A stretch of 11,247 bases of DNA, taken from positions 1 through 11,247 of the forward strand of contig CALLVF010000039.1 of NCBI GenBank assembly GCA_938010745.1, given 5' to 3'. A program made the position numbers and the translations under genes. Position 1 is the first letter of the stretch. Every line of letters begins with the position of its first letter. A model generated the notes under the pieces. The model saw only the letters and a list, made by a program, of their open reading frames with translations, was not told the origin of the DNA and did not search any database. This document shows positions 1-7,096 of the stretch, piece by piece. The DNA comes from an uncultured Patescibacteria group bacterium. GTDB taxonomy: Bacteria > Patescibacteriota > Microgenomatia > UBA1406 > GWC2-37-13.

Positions 1-37
1 AAATTAAAAATGATTAAAAAAGAAAATAAAAGTTTTT

Positions 38-141
38 ATGAACAAAAGAAGCTTTGAGGGTATTGATGAACTTTTAATCGAATTGAAAAGTTATCAAATA
101 TTTTAGCAACTAGCATAAGAACAATTAAAAATAAAAATTAG
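38..141 (+). pseudogene. possible frameshifted remnant of a small coiled-coil protein
   Basis: An ATG at 38 opens a 22-codon frame (MNKRSFEGIDE...) that stops at 106. From about position 70 the +2-shifted frame continues as FNRIEKLSNILATSIRTIKNKN and ends with TAG at 139-141. Joined across one lost base, the text reads IDE-x-FNRIEKL. This resembles the charged helical start of small coiled-coil proteins common in Patescibacteria. The reconstruction is short and could be chance in AT-rich DNA. No function can be given. Confidence 0.25.
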
Positions 142-179
142 ATTAATAATTTATTGATAATTTTAAGATTTTTAATTGT

Positions 180-207
180 AACTTTTAATTTTTAACTTTT
201 AACTTTT
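180..207. repeat. four tandem AAYTTTT heptamers
   Basis: Four consecutive 7-base units read AACTTTT, AATTTTT, AACTTTT, AACTTTT. They lie in the noncoding stretch between the left-edge remnant and the 3' end of the MazG-like gene. The units differ at one position only. This is probably a slippage-born microsatellite. Its position downstream of the minus-strand operon shows no clear terminator structure. Confidence 0.6.
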
Positions 208-259
208 TATGAACATAAAATTAATTTACCACTGGCTTTTGGAGTTTTTGCAGACAGGT

Positions 260-613
260 TTAAAGCTTATTGTATTTTAAAGCTTTGCCTTTTGCTTTTT
301 TAACAGGATATTTTTTTTCGTTTTCCTTCATTTTTTCTTTAAAAGCTTTTTCAAGATCAATTTTAAGATCGTAACTTAAAAGTAAAATGTAATAAAAAAC
401 ATCAGCAATTTCTTCTTCAATCTCTTTTTTAAGGTTTTGATTTTTGATGATTTCCTGACTTTCTTTTTCATTTAGCCATTGAAATTTTTCTAAAAGTTCA
501 TTAGCTTCAATAGATAAAGAGATAGCTAGGTTTTTTGGATTATGAAATTTTTCCCAATTTCTTTTTTGACGAAAGATGAGAATTTTTTGGATTAAGTGGT
601 TAAGATTGTTCAT
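260..613 (-). CDS. MazG-like / dCTPase-type nucleotide pyrophosphohydrolase
   Basis: This 117-residue, all-alpha protein belongs to the MazG/RS21-C6 (DCTPP1) superfamily, which hydrolyses (d)NTPs to (d)NMP and pyrophosphate using Mg2+. The metal-binding motifs are visible: E36-x-x-E39 in the SIEANELLEKFQW helix, and E68-x-x-D71 in EEEIADVFYYILL. The W20...FHNPKNLA segment and the C-terminal NEKKYP...KGKA tail are typical of the short dCTPase-like branch, and the length is normal for one domain. The ATG at 613 overlaps the end of the upstream 64-residue gene by 14 bases, so it is the last gene of a translationally coupled minus-strand operon. It is intact although the first two genes of the operon are broken. 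Substrate preference (dCTP or a modified nucleotide) cannot be read from the sequence. Confidence 0.88.
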   Translation of the reverse strand: MNNLNHLIQKILIFRQKRNWEKFHNPKNLAISLSIEANELLEKFQWLNEKESQEIIKNQNLKKEIEEEIADVFYYILLLSYDLKIDLEKAFKEKMKENEKKYPVKKAKGKALKYNKL

Positions 614-794
614 ATAAAATTGATAAAATTTTTTTTAAATCTTCTTCTGTTATTGTTGTTACTCCTTTTGTCAAAAGTTTTGACAAAATAATTGTTGAGT
701 TTAAATCATGATTTTGAAATTGATTAATTATATCTAAAATAATAACGATAAGATTAGGATTGATAACGTGGTAAGCTCTACTTTTAATCAACAT
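600..794 (-). CDS. small hypothetical protein (64 aa)
   Basis: I do not recognise this protein. It has a hydrophobic N-terminal half (NPNLIVIILDIINQF) and a C-terminal half ending in TITEEDLKKILSILYEQS, which looks like two amphipathic helices. The hydrophobic stretch is too short and too interrupted to call a membrane helix. Its reality is supported by packing: its ATG at 794 overlaps the stop of the upstream methyltransferase frame (ATGTTGA arrangement), and its last 14 bases overlap the start of the MazG-like gene. Both overlaps are typical of coupled operon genes. Role unknown; a small partner of the neighbouring enzyme is possible. Confidence 0.6.
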   Translation of the reverse strand: MLIKSRAYHVINPNLIVIILDIINQFQNHDLNSTIILSKLLTKGVTTITEEDLKKILSILYEQS

Positions 795-1960
795 ATTATT
801 CCTTTTCTTCTTCTTTCTGAGCGACTAGTTGAAAGATAATTTTCATCTACTAAAGTTATTTCAAAAGGAGAATTTTCAAAACTTTGATCATCAGTAGTTG
901 TTAGCCAAAGATTTATAGTTTCGTTACCTAAATGAAAACTGTAAGGAATTTCTATTGATAATTTTTGTCTAAGATCTTCAGTTAAACATTCATTTTTTCT
1001 CTCAGAGTTTTTTTGAATAATCACTGATTGTCCATAATTATCTCTAGTACTTATAGTCAATCCTGATTGTTTAAAAATAGAAGTTTCAAATTTTGGAACA
1101 TAATAACCAAAGTATTCTGGAGTAATTTCAATTAGTTTGTATCCTCCGTTGATAAAAATTTCATAAAGATTGTTTAATTCTTCAGTGGCTTCTGGTCTAG
1201 TTTCAGGGGCAAAAGTGGAAAAATAAACTCCTTCCGCCTTTTTCAAGCAAAACCCAAGCAGTATCAGGTAAATGCAGCGTAATATTCATTATGCCATGGA
1301 GGATTTGAAATTACAGCTTGGAATTTTTCTTGCAAAGGATAAGGAATTTTATCTTGTGTTGCATCAAATTCTACGGCAACTAAATTTGGATTTCTATTTT
1401 GGTTATTTATTGAATCAACTAAGTTTGGTTTAATATCTAATAAAATAACTGAATTAGTAATTTTTTGAGCTTCTTGATGAGACAAAAAAATTCCAACCAT
1501 TGGGTACTCCCAGGCAAGCAATGTTTAATCGACGATAAGTATATTCTTGATAGATTTTTTTTAATAATTTTGCCACAGTCTCCAAAGTAAATCGAAATTC
1601 TTCATAAGCATAACTTTCTGGAGGTAGAGTAATTTTATCATCTTTTAATTCGGTTAAAATTTTTTCAATGATATTATCAACATAATCTTTTGGTAAAATT
1701 CCTTCAGTGTGAAGATAAGCTTTACCAAATTCTGTTGGAGATAATCTTTTTTACTAATCAATTTTTATTAGATTTTATTCTATAAGTTGTTTAATTTCTT
1801 CAAGTGTTTGTTTTTGATAATAAGCGCCGGTTCTATTTTCTATTATATGAGATAATGAAAGAGGTTCTTTACTAAAAGAAATTTGAGCTAAGAGATTAAT
1901 TTTAGGAGGAAGTAATTGTAAATTAGTTTCTTGTGGGATTGGATTATTTTTACGTTCCAT
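788..1960 (-). pseudogene. broken winged-helix + SAM-methyltransferase-fold protein (BpsA-like)
   Basis: The gene starts at ATG 1960 (MERKNNPIPQETN...), overlapping the kinase stop by 11 bases, and ends at 788, about 390 codons. Reading across frames gives an N-terminal winged-helix region (LLAQISFSKEPLSLSHIIENRTG ... KRLSPTEFGKAYL, about 1900-1710), a linker, then a Rossmann methyltransferase core. The core shows a glycine motif (LGVP/MVGIFLS, about 1515-1480), a nucleoside-binding acidic end of strand 2 (LLDIKPN, Asp near 1437), and NPPW (1305-1294). It continues as LPDTAWVLLEKGG and GVYFSTFAPETRP. wHTH plus this core resembles the bis-aminopropyl spermidine synthase (BpsA/DUF43) family, but NPPW differs from the DPP-type motif of that family, so another methyltransferase is possible. 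Damage seen: in-frame stops at 1775-1777, 1754-1756 and 1751-1753, and one-base insertions near 1501, 1272 and 1233. The three insertions together restore the original frame. The final ~75 residues are unrecognised. Promoter and operon position are shared with the kinase upstream. Confidence 0.75.
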
Positions 1961-2654
1961 AATGCAAATTTTTAAAAAAATTAGATAATTGTTGAATATT
2001 ACTATCAGTGTTTTGATAGCTGTTTTCAACAGTAATTAACCCGGAACCGTTAATTTGGGCGATAGAAATGATTGCTGTTTTTATTATATTTTGTTCTAAC
2101 GCAATAATATCTGTTGTTTGTTGGAAACATTGCCTACCTTATAAGAGTTGTCTAGATAAACGCCATTCAAAAATTTGTTGAGGATTAGCAGTGATTAATA
2201 AATAATAAAGTGGTCTAAAAATTTCTGTTTCCAATTGATAATTTATAGTAAAATAACCCCCTCTATCATTTATAAGATGAGACAAAATGAATGGTAACTG
2301 AGATGTTGATAAATTATTGAACACCAATAAGCAATAAATTTTATTCTTTATTTTTCAACCAAAACTTTTCTGCCACTGGTTTTCTGGCAGGCAAATTTGA
2401 AATTAGAAAAAGCTACATTTATCTCTTCTTGTGAGAGAGAGTTTAATTGGTCCCTTGGTAAATTAAAATATTGAGAAAGAAAATCTCCAATACTAAAGAT
2501 TATTGGGGGATAACATTCTCCTTAAAAGAAAATCTTTACCTACCCCATTAACCCCGGTAATAATTATCCACGGGTTTAAATCCTTTTGTTGTTCTGGGTA
2601 TTTTAAGATTTCAAAAGATTGGGGAATTCTTGAGTTTGTAAATTTTTCTAACAT
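1950..2654 (-). pseudogene. broken archaeal-type adenylate-kinase-like P-loop kinase (AdkA-like)
   Basis: The gene begins at ATG 2654 (MLEKFTNSRIPQSFEIL...) and ends at TAA 1950-1952. A Walker A motif follows a hydrophobic strand (WIIITGVNGVGKD). In the next frame comes IIFSIGDFLSQYF...LPRDQLNSLSQEE, then after a gap FILSHLINDRGGYFTINYQ, LYYLLITANPQQIFEWRLSRQ, and IKTAIISIAQINGSGLITVEN. This order matches archaeal adenylate kinase (AdkA): P-loop, a GD(V/F) segment, a TH...GY segment, a (V/I)xAxPxxIxxRR-like strand and the C-terminal helix-strand. Damage seen: one extra base near 2510, a 68-bp pheT-derived insertion at 2328-2395, and an in-frame TAA at 2139-2141. The TAA at 2493-2495 (read as TAG on this strand) is what the first frame meets after the shift. 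Family assignment is from pattern recognition, and the phosphate acceptor is unknown. Confidence 0.72.
2328..2395 (+). repeat. 68-bp copy of an internal pheT segment (recipient copy)
   Basis: These 68 bases align without gaps to 4441-4508, with two mismatches only (g2331/a4444 and c2356/t4469). The similarity stops abruptly at both ends. The copy lies inside the AdkA-like pseudogene, antisense to its reading direction, and introduces a stop at 2348-2350. Deleting exactly 2328-2395 joins ...VAFSNFK to LVFNNLSTSQ in a single frame, so it is an insertion into the kinase gene. The donor must be pheT, where the same bases encode conserved protein. Confidence 0.93.
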
Positions 2655-2672
2655 AACGTAATTCTTTACTTT

Positions 2673-2701
2673 AGATCTTAAAATATTATAAGATCTTATA
2701 A
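2673..2701. promoter_or_regulatory. palindromic operator-like element over the -10 box of the minus-strand operon
   Basis: A perfect 16-bp palindrome, TTATAAGATCTTATAA, spans 2686-2701. Its half AGATCTTA recurs at 2673-2680, exactly 18 bp from the copy at 2691-2698. On the minus strand a consensus TATAAT lies at 2690-2685, which would start transcription near 2678, about 24 bases before the kinase ATG at 2654. No good -35 is visible at the right distance (the sequence there is an A tract). Dimeric repressor binding over a -10 box is the natural reading, but palindromes also arise by chance in AT-rich DNA. Confidence 0.5.
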
Positions 2702-2870
2702 CATAAATTTTTTTAGCATTTAAATTATCTAAATCTTATTTAAACTCTATTTTAGAGGATATTTATTTTTATTATTTATGTGAGAAAATTTTTTAATTAC
2801 GAAAAATTAAAAAAATGATAAAATTTTTTATGCAAAAAGAATATAAAAAGTTTTATAGGAAAATATTTTT

Positions 2871-4859
2871 ATGAACATTAAACTAACATATAACTGGCTT
2901 TTAGAATATTTAGAAACCGATGCTAATCCTTATGAAATACAAAAATATCTCTCTTTATCTGGTCCCTCAATTGAAAGAGTGGAAAAACTGGGTGATGATT
3001 ATGTTTATGATATTGAGATTATTTCCAATCGGATTGATACTGCTTCAGTTATTGGTATTGCCCAAGAAGCGCAGGCGATTCTGCCGATGTATGAAATTCC
3101 CGCAAGACTTAGGTTTAATCCATTGATTGAATGGAAATTTAAAACGATTAAGAGCCAATTTAACGATCGGTTAAATTTAGAGGTGGAAGTTGATAAAAAT
3201 TTATGTTCCCGATTTACTGCCTTGATTTTTGAAAATGTTAAGCTTGGTTCTTCTCCTTCTTTTATTCAAAAAAGATTAAAGGCTTCAGGAGTCAAAGTTA
3301 TAAACAATATCGTTGATATTTCCAATTATTTGATGCTTACCTTAGGTCAGCCGGTGCATATGTTTGATTACGAAAAAATTAATAATGGAAAAATGATTCT
3401 TCGCTCCTCAAGAAAAGGAGAAAAAATAAAGCTTTTAGATGGGCAAGAGGTAAACCTACCTTCAGGAAGCATTGTGATTGAAGATGGAGCAGGGGAGTTA
3501 ACAGACTTGTGTGGAATAATGGGAGGAGCAAAATCAGCGATTAGCAAAGACACCAAAAGAGTGATCTTTTTTGTTCAAACTTATAATAAAGAAAAAATTA
3601 GAAAAACAGTGATGGAGACAGGGGTGAGGACTTTGGCTGCCACTTATTTTGAAAAGGGACTGGATGAGGAGCGAGTTGAGCCAACAGTAGTTTATGGAGT
3701 CTCATTAATTGAAAAATACACGGGCGGAAGAATTGCATCTGAGTTAATTGATATTTATTCTTATCCTTATGAAAAAAAGGTCATCGATATTGAATATGGG
3801 TTATTTAAAAAAATTATTGGCGTTTCAATTGAGAAAAAAATCATTGATAAAATTCTTGAAAATTTGGGGTTTGAGGTTAAGTATTTGGATGATCGAAAAA
3901 TAAAAGTTGCCGTTCCCTCTTATCGAAAGTATGATATTAGCATTGCCGAGGATTTGGTGGAGGAGGTCGCGAGAGTTTGGGGTTATCATAAAATCCCAGT
4001 CTTACTTTCGCCACCGGCAACAGTGATTCAGCCAGTTGAGTTTGAAAAGATATTTAAGGCAACAAGTAAAGTAAAAAAATTTCTCAAACACCTTGGATTT
4101 CATGAGGTTGTAAATTATTCGATGATATCAGGGCAAATGATAAAGCAATGGGGGGCAAAAGAAGAGGAGCATCTAAAATTAGCCAACACCATCTCTAAAG
4201 AGATTGAATACATGAGACTTTCACTTCTTCCCTCATTGTTTAAAAATATTTTAGATAACACTGGTAAGAAAGAGGAGTTAAGGTTTTTTGAACTGGCTAA
4301 AGTTTATTTAAAGGACAGACCCTGTAAAGAGAGCTATAGATTAGGCTTTTGTTCAAATACTGACTATTTTGATTTAAAAGGAGCGGTGGATAGTTTAATT
4401 GATGAGTTAAATATTGACTCAGTTGATTGGAGAAAAGGCATAAACAATAAATTTTATTCTTTATTTTTTAACCAAAACTTTTCTGCCACTGGTTTTCTGG
4501 CAGGCAAAGAAGCAATTTATCTTGGTCAGTCCCGATTAGATAATAAAGTATTTCTTGCCGAAATTGATTTTGAGGCTTTAGTTGATAATTCACGTCTATT
4601 AAAAAAATATCAACCCATTAATCCTTATGCAGTGATTAGACTTGATTTAACAATAAAATTGGATGAAAAAATACCGTTTGCTGAACTTAAGAAAAAATGT
4701 TTACAAGCATCAAAATTAATTCAAAAGATTGAGCTTTTAGATCAGTTTGAAGACAAAATCACCGTTCGATTTTACTTTAATCATCCCCAAAAAAATTTGA
4801 CTGAGGAGGAGGCGAAGAAGGAATTTGAAAGAATTAGAGTAATTATTGATAAAGTTTAA
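2871..4859 (+). CDS. pheT: phenylalanyl-tRNA synthetase beta subunit
   Basis: PheT pairs with PheS in an (alpha-beta)2 cytoplasmic enzyme that charges tRNA-Phe; the beta chain carries editing and tRNA-binding domains. Visible in order: an N-terminal B1 part (1-75, ...YDIEIISNRIDTASVIGIAQEA), the B3/B4 editing domain (about 112-285, with GQPVHMFDYEKI at 160-170, LCGIMGG at 213-219 and YFEKGLD at 259-265), the B5 domain (about 300-375, PSYRKYDISIAEDLVEEVARVWGY-type signature), a catalytic-like core (390-570), and a C-terminal FDX-ACB anticodon-binding domain (580-662, NPYAVIRLDLTI ... QKNLTEEEA). At 662 residues it is far shorter than the ~800 of E. coli because the EMAP II-like tRNA-binding domain is missing: GDDYVYDIEI follows residue 40 directly. 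Cys214 stands where most bacteria have Ala in the editing pocket motif. pheS is not directly upstream. A weak AGGA (2857-2860) lies 10 bases before the ATG. Confidence 0.96.
   Translation: MNIKLTYNWLLEYLETDANPYEIQKYLSLSGPSIERVEKLGDDYVYDIEIISNRIDTASVIGIAQEAQAILPMYEIPARLRFNPLIEWKFKTIKSQFNDRLNLEVEVDKNLCSRFTALIFENVKLGSSPSFIQKRLKASGVKVINNIVDISNYLMLTLGQPVHMFDYEKINNGKMILRSSRKGEKIKLLDGQEVNLPSGSIVIEDGAGELTDLCGIMGGAKSAISKDTKRVIFFVQTYNKEKIRKTVMETGVRTLAATYFEKGLDEERVEPTVVYGVSLIEKYTGGRIASELIDIYSYPYEKKVIDIEYGLFKKIIGVSIEKKIIDKILENLGFEVKYLDDRKIKVAVPSYRKYDISIAEDLVEEVARVWGYHKIPVLLSPPATVIQPVEFEKIFKATSKVKKFLKHLGFHEVVNYSMISGQMIKQWGAKEEEHLKLANTISKEIEYMRLSLLPSLFKNILDNTGKKEELRFFELAKVYLKDRPCKESYRLGFCSNTDYFDLKGAVDSLIDELNIDSVDWRKGINNKFYSLFFNQNFSATGFLAGKEAIYLGQSRLDNKVFLAEIDFEALVDNSRLLKKYQPINPYAVIRLDLTIKLDEKIPFAELKKKCLQASKLIQKIELLDQFEDKITVRFYFNHPQKNLTEEEAKKEFERIRVIIDKV
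4441..4508 (+). repeat. donor copy of the 68-bp repeat inside pheT
   Basis: This is codons 524-546 of pheT (NNKFYSLFFNQNFSATGFLAGKE), matched at 66 of 68 positions by 2328-2395 in the same orientation, 2,113 bp away. It lies in uninterrupted coding sequence, so this is the original and the other the derived copy. Confidence 0.93.
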
Positions 4860-4882
4860 TTTAATTTTATCAGTAAAAGTTC

Positions 4883-4911
4883 TTGACTAGTGACTTTTTT
4901 AAGATTATAAT
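4883..4911 (+). promoter_or_regulatory. sigma-70-type promoter for the CBS-permease operon
   Basis: TTGACT (4883-4888) and a perfect TATAAT (4906-4911) are separated by 17 bases, the optimal spacing. The predicted start is near 4918, giving a leader of about 23 bases without a Shine-Dalgarno site before the ATG at 4941. It lies 24 bases past the pheT stop, so the CBS-permease pair can be transcribed independently of pheT. This is the best promoter match I found in the window. Confidence 0.7.
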
Positions 4912-4940
4912 CTTCTTGTAAATAATTTGTAGCTGTTAAA

Positions 4941-5411
4941 ATGGGTATAATTGATCTAAAAGTAAAAAATATTATTGAAAATAATGCTCCTTCTGGAAAT
5001 GGAGAGGAAACAGTATATGAAGTGTTAAAGTTAATGATAAAAAATAAGAAAAGTTGCTTTATTGTCCTTTCAGATAAAAATAGAATTGAAGGATTCCTAA
5101 CTCTTTATGATATTTTGGACAAAATCATTCCTTACTTTATAAAAATAGACAATTTACTAAATTTTATATCAACTAATACATTTTTAAGCAAAGAAAAGAT
5201 TCAAAAAGTTTCTTCATTAAAAGTAAAAGAAATCATGACAAAAAAGGTTTATTGTTTAAATGAAGAAGATGATATAGTAAAAGCCATTGTTTTAATGTAC
5301 GTTAAGAATTTTGACTACATTCCAGTTATTGACAAGAATAACAATTACCAAGGTTTAATAACTAAAAGTAAGGTTGAAAAAACATTGATAGAACTGATTC
5401 AAAGTTTTTAA
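4941..5411 (+). CDS. two-CBS-domain protein
   Basis: This 156-residue soluble protein has two CBS units, at about residues 20-65 (VYEVLKLMIKNKKSCFIVLS...IEGFLTLYDIL) and 95-152 (VKEIMTKKVYCLNEEDDIVKAIVLMY...YIPVIDKNNNYQGLITKSKV). CBS pairs (Bateman modules) bind adenine nucleotides, S-adenosylmethionine or similar ligands and switch partner proteins. The second unit carries the classic IMTKKV...YIPVID...QGLIT pattern; the first is more divergent. No catalytic or DNA-binding domain is attached. The permease gene starts 24 bases downstream, so the pair is very likely co-transcribed from the promoter at 4883-4911. I infer that this protein regulates the transporter according to energy or nucleotide state. 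The ATG at 4941 has no Shine-Dalgarno site but fits the promoter position. Confidence 0.88.
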   Translation: MGIIDLKVKNIIENNAPSGNGEETVYEVLKLMIKNKKSCFIVLSDKNRIEGFLTLYDILDKIIPYFIKIDNLLNFISTNTFLSKEKIQKVSSLKVKEIMTKKVYCLNEEDDIVKAIVLMYVKNFDYIPVIDKNNNYQGLITKSKVEKTLIELIQSF

Positions 5412-5435
5412 TAGGGATTTTTTTAAAAGGGATTT

Positions 5436-6719
5436 ATGGTTAATAACATTTTGCCTCTAGCTTTTTTTTTAATTCTTCTGATTCTTATTATCACTGAAAA
5501 AGTTAATCGATCGATAATGGCTTCTTTTTTAGCTATTCTTCTTGTTTTTTTTGGAACAATTAATTTTGAGGAGGCAGTAAAAACAATTGATTTTAACACC
5601 ATAGGGCTTTTAGTGGGAATGATGATAAGCGTTTCAATAGCGGCAAAAACTGGTATTTTTCAGTTTTTGGCGATTAAGATGTTAAAAATATCAGGAGGTC
5701 GACCTATTAGATTAATAATTTATCTTTGTATCTTAACTGCTTTTTTATCAGCTTTTCTTGATAATGTTACCACAGTATTGTTGATTACACCTATAACTAT
5801 CTATATTACTAAATTATTAAAAATCTCTGCTTTTCCATTTATCATCTCAATAATATTTTTTTCAAATATCGGAGGAACCGCAACTTTAATTGGTGATCCA
5901 CCAAATATTATTATTGGTTCTGAGGCTCGATTAAGTTTTAATCAGTTTTTAATCTACAACGGTCCAATTGTTTTAATAAATATTTTTTTAAGTTTGCTAG
6001 TTATTTTTTTAATGTTTAAAAAGAAATTAAGACATAAGATTATTGAAAAGAACATCATTAAGGAAATTAAAGAGGAAAGTCTAATTCGAGACAGGGTTTT
6101 GTTAGTTAAAGTTTTATTTGTTCTTTTTTTTGTTTTATTAGGTTTTTTAACACATAACATCACCCATATTGAAAATTCAATTATTGCTTTAAGTGGCGCA
6201 TTTTTAATACTTTTGTTGACAACAAAAGAACCTGATCATACATACAAAGAAATTGAGTGGGCGACTATTTTTTTCTTTATTGCGTTATTTGTGATAGTTG
6301 GAGCTATTGAAAAGACAGGATTTTTAAAATTAATTTCAGAGAAGTTAGTTGATTTAACTCAAGGTAATTTAGAATTAACCACTATGGCAATTTTGTTTTT
6401 TGTAGGTATTTTGTCAGGATTCATAGACAATATTCCCATTACTGTAGTTTTTGTTGAAATAATTAAAAAGATGAGTTTAACCCTAGGTGATGTTTCACCA
6501 TTGTGGTGGGCGTTATCTTTAGGGGCTTGTTTTGGTGGAAACATGACTCTAATTGGCGCCTCAGCAAATATTGTTGCCGCTGATATATACAATAAAAATG
6601 ATGATAATGATGAAAAGATAAATTATTCTAATTTTTTAAAATATGGTTTTTTAATAAATTTATTATCTCTTTTGACAAGCGCTATTTATTTAAAATTTAT
6701 TTTTTTTAAAACTTTTTAA
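5436..6719 (+). CDS. ArsB/NhaD-superfamily (SLC13-like) ion permease
   Basis: This 427-residue integral membrane protein has about 10-12 hydrophobic segments in two inverted halves. Each half carries the pair of family signatures: FLDNVTTVLLITP (107-119) with GGTATLIGDPPNIIIG (146-161), and FIDNIPITVVF (329-339) with FGGNMTLIGASANIVA (366-381). These re-entrant-loop motifs define the ion transporter superfamily that includes ArsB arsenite pumps, NhaD Na+/H+ antiporters, the human P protein and DASS citrate/dicarboxylate carriers. GDPPN in half one is like the ArsB/P-protein/NhaD branch. A charged loop around residues 196-222 separates the halves. The substrate cannot be decided from the sequence; no ars genes are nearby. 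AAAAGGGA about 7 bases before the ATG is a plausible ribosome site. It follows the CBS gene by 24 bases, as an operon. Confidence 0.9.
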   Translation: MVNNILPLAFFLILLILIITEKVNRSIMASFLAILLVFFGTINFEEAVKTIDFNTIGLLVGMMISVSIAAKTGIFQFLAIKMLKISGGRPIRLIIYLCILTAFLSAFLDNVTTVLLITPITIYITKLLKISAFPFIISIIFFSNIGGTATLIGDPPNIIIGSEARLSFNQFLIYNGPIVLINIFLSLLVIFLMFKKKLRHKIIEKNIIKEIKEESLIRDRVLLVKVLFVLFFVLLGFLTHNITHIENSIIALSGAFLILLLTTKEPDHTYKEIEWATIFFFIALFVIVGAIEKTGFLKLISEKLVDLTQGNLELTTMAILFFVGILSGFIDNIPITVVFVEIIKKMSLTLGDVSPLWWALSLGACFGGNMTLIGASANIVAADIYNKNDDNDEKINYSNFLKYGFLINLLSLLTSAIYLKFIFFKTF

Positions 6720-6931
6720 CTTTCATTCTTTTTTATAATTTCACATGATTAATTGATTTATTTACAATGCATCAGAGGTTTTACTTATTAATCTTTCAAA
6801 ATAAGAATTTAAAATTTTTATACAAAATTTTATAATTTCTTTTTATTAATTGAAAATAAATCAAATAGAACTTTAATTAAATATAAACTCCATTGCTAAT
6901 ATTTGTAAAATCTTTTTGTATTAGAAAATTT

Positions 6932-6961
6932 TTAACTGATTTTTTCAAGATAGGCTATAAT
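6932..6961 (+). promoter_or_regulatory. probable tRNA-Pro promoter
   Basis: A perfect TATAAT at 6956-6961 follows TTAACT (6932-6937), a 4/6 match to TTGACA, with an 18-base spacer. Transcription would begin near 6968, leaving a leader of about 18 bases before the mature tRNA 5' end at 6986. The upstream gap (6720-6931) is very AT-rich and holds nothing else I can support. Confidence 0.45.
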
Positions 6962-6985
6962 AAGAATATTGATTTTTTTGGTAAT

Positions 6986-7059
6986 CGGAGAGTGGCGCAG
7001 ATGGCTAGCGCACCGGGCTGGGGGTCCGGCGGTCGCGGGTTCAAGTCCCGCCTCTCCGA
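6986..7059 (+). tRNA. tRNA-Pro (anticodon GGG)
   Basis: A full 74-base cloverleaf is present. The acceptor stem is CGGAGAG/CTCTCCG (6986-6992 with 7052-7058), the D stem GCGC/GCGC, and the anticodon stem CCGGG/TCCGG with loop CTGGGGG giving anticodon GGG. The T stem is GCGGG/CCCGC with loop TTCAAGT, and the discriminator is A7059. The C1:G72 first pair and A73 are the bacterial tRNA-Pro identity features. It reads CCC and CCU. CCA is not encoded (ACTAAA follows), so the CCA-adding enzyme must complete it. It is much more GC-rich than its surroundings, as expected for a tRNA. Confidence 0.97.
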
Positions 7060-7096
7060 CTAAAATTTAAAAACGAGCAGTCATTTATTTTTTAAT

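Noticed and set aside
788..2654. Multiple short minus-strand ORFs as separate small genes
   Set aside because: Their translations join across frames into two known-looking domain orders (P-loop kinase; wHTH-methyltransferase), so they are fragments of two genes. TTG or internal starts are not genuine.
4875..4898. Hairpin AAAAGT...ACTTTT followed by two T, as a terminator after pheT
   Set aside because: The stem is six mostly A-T pairs, with no proper T tract after it, and it overlaps the strong promoter at 4883-4911. It is better explained as chance.
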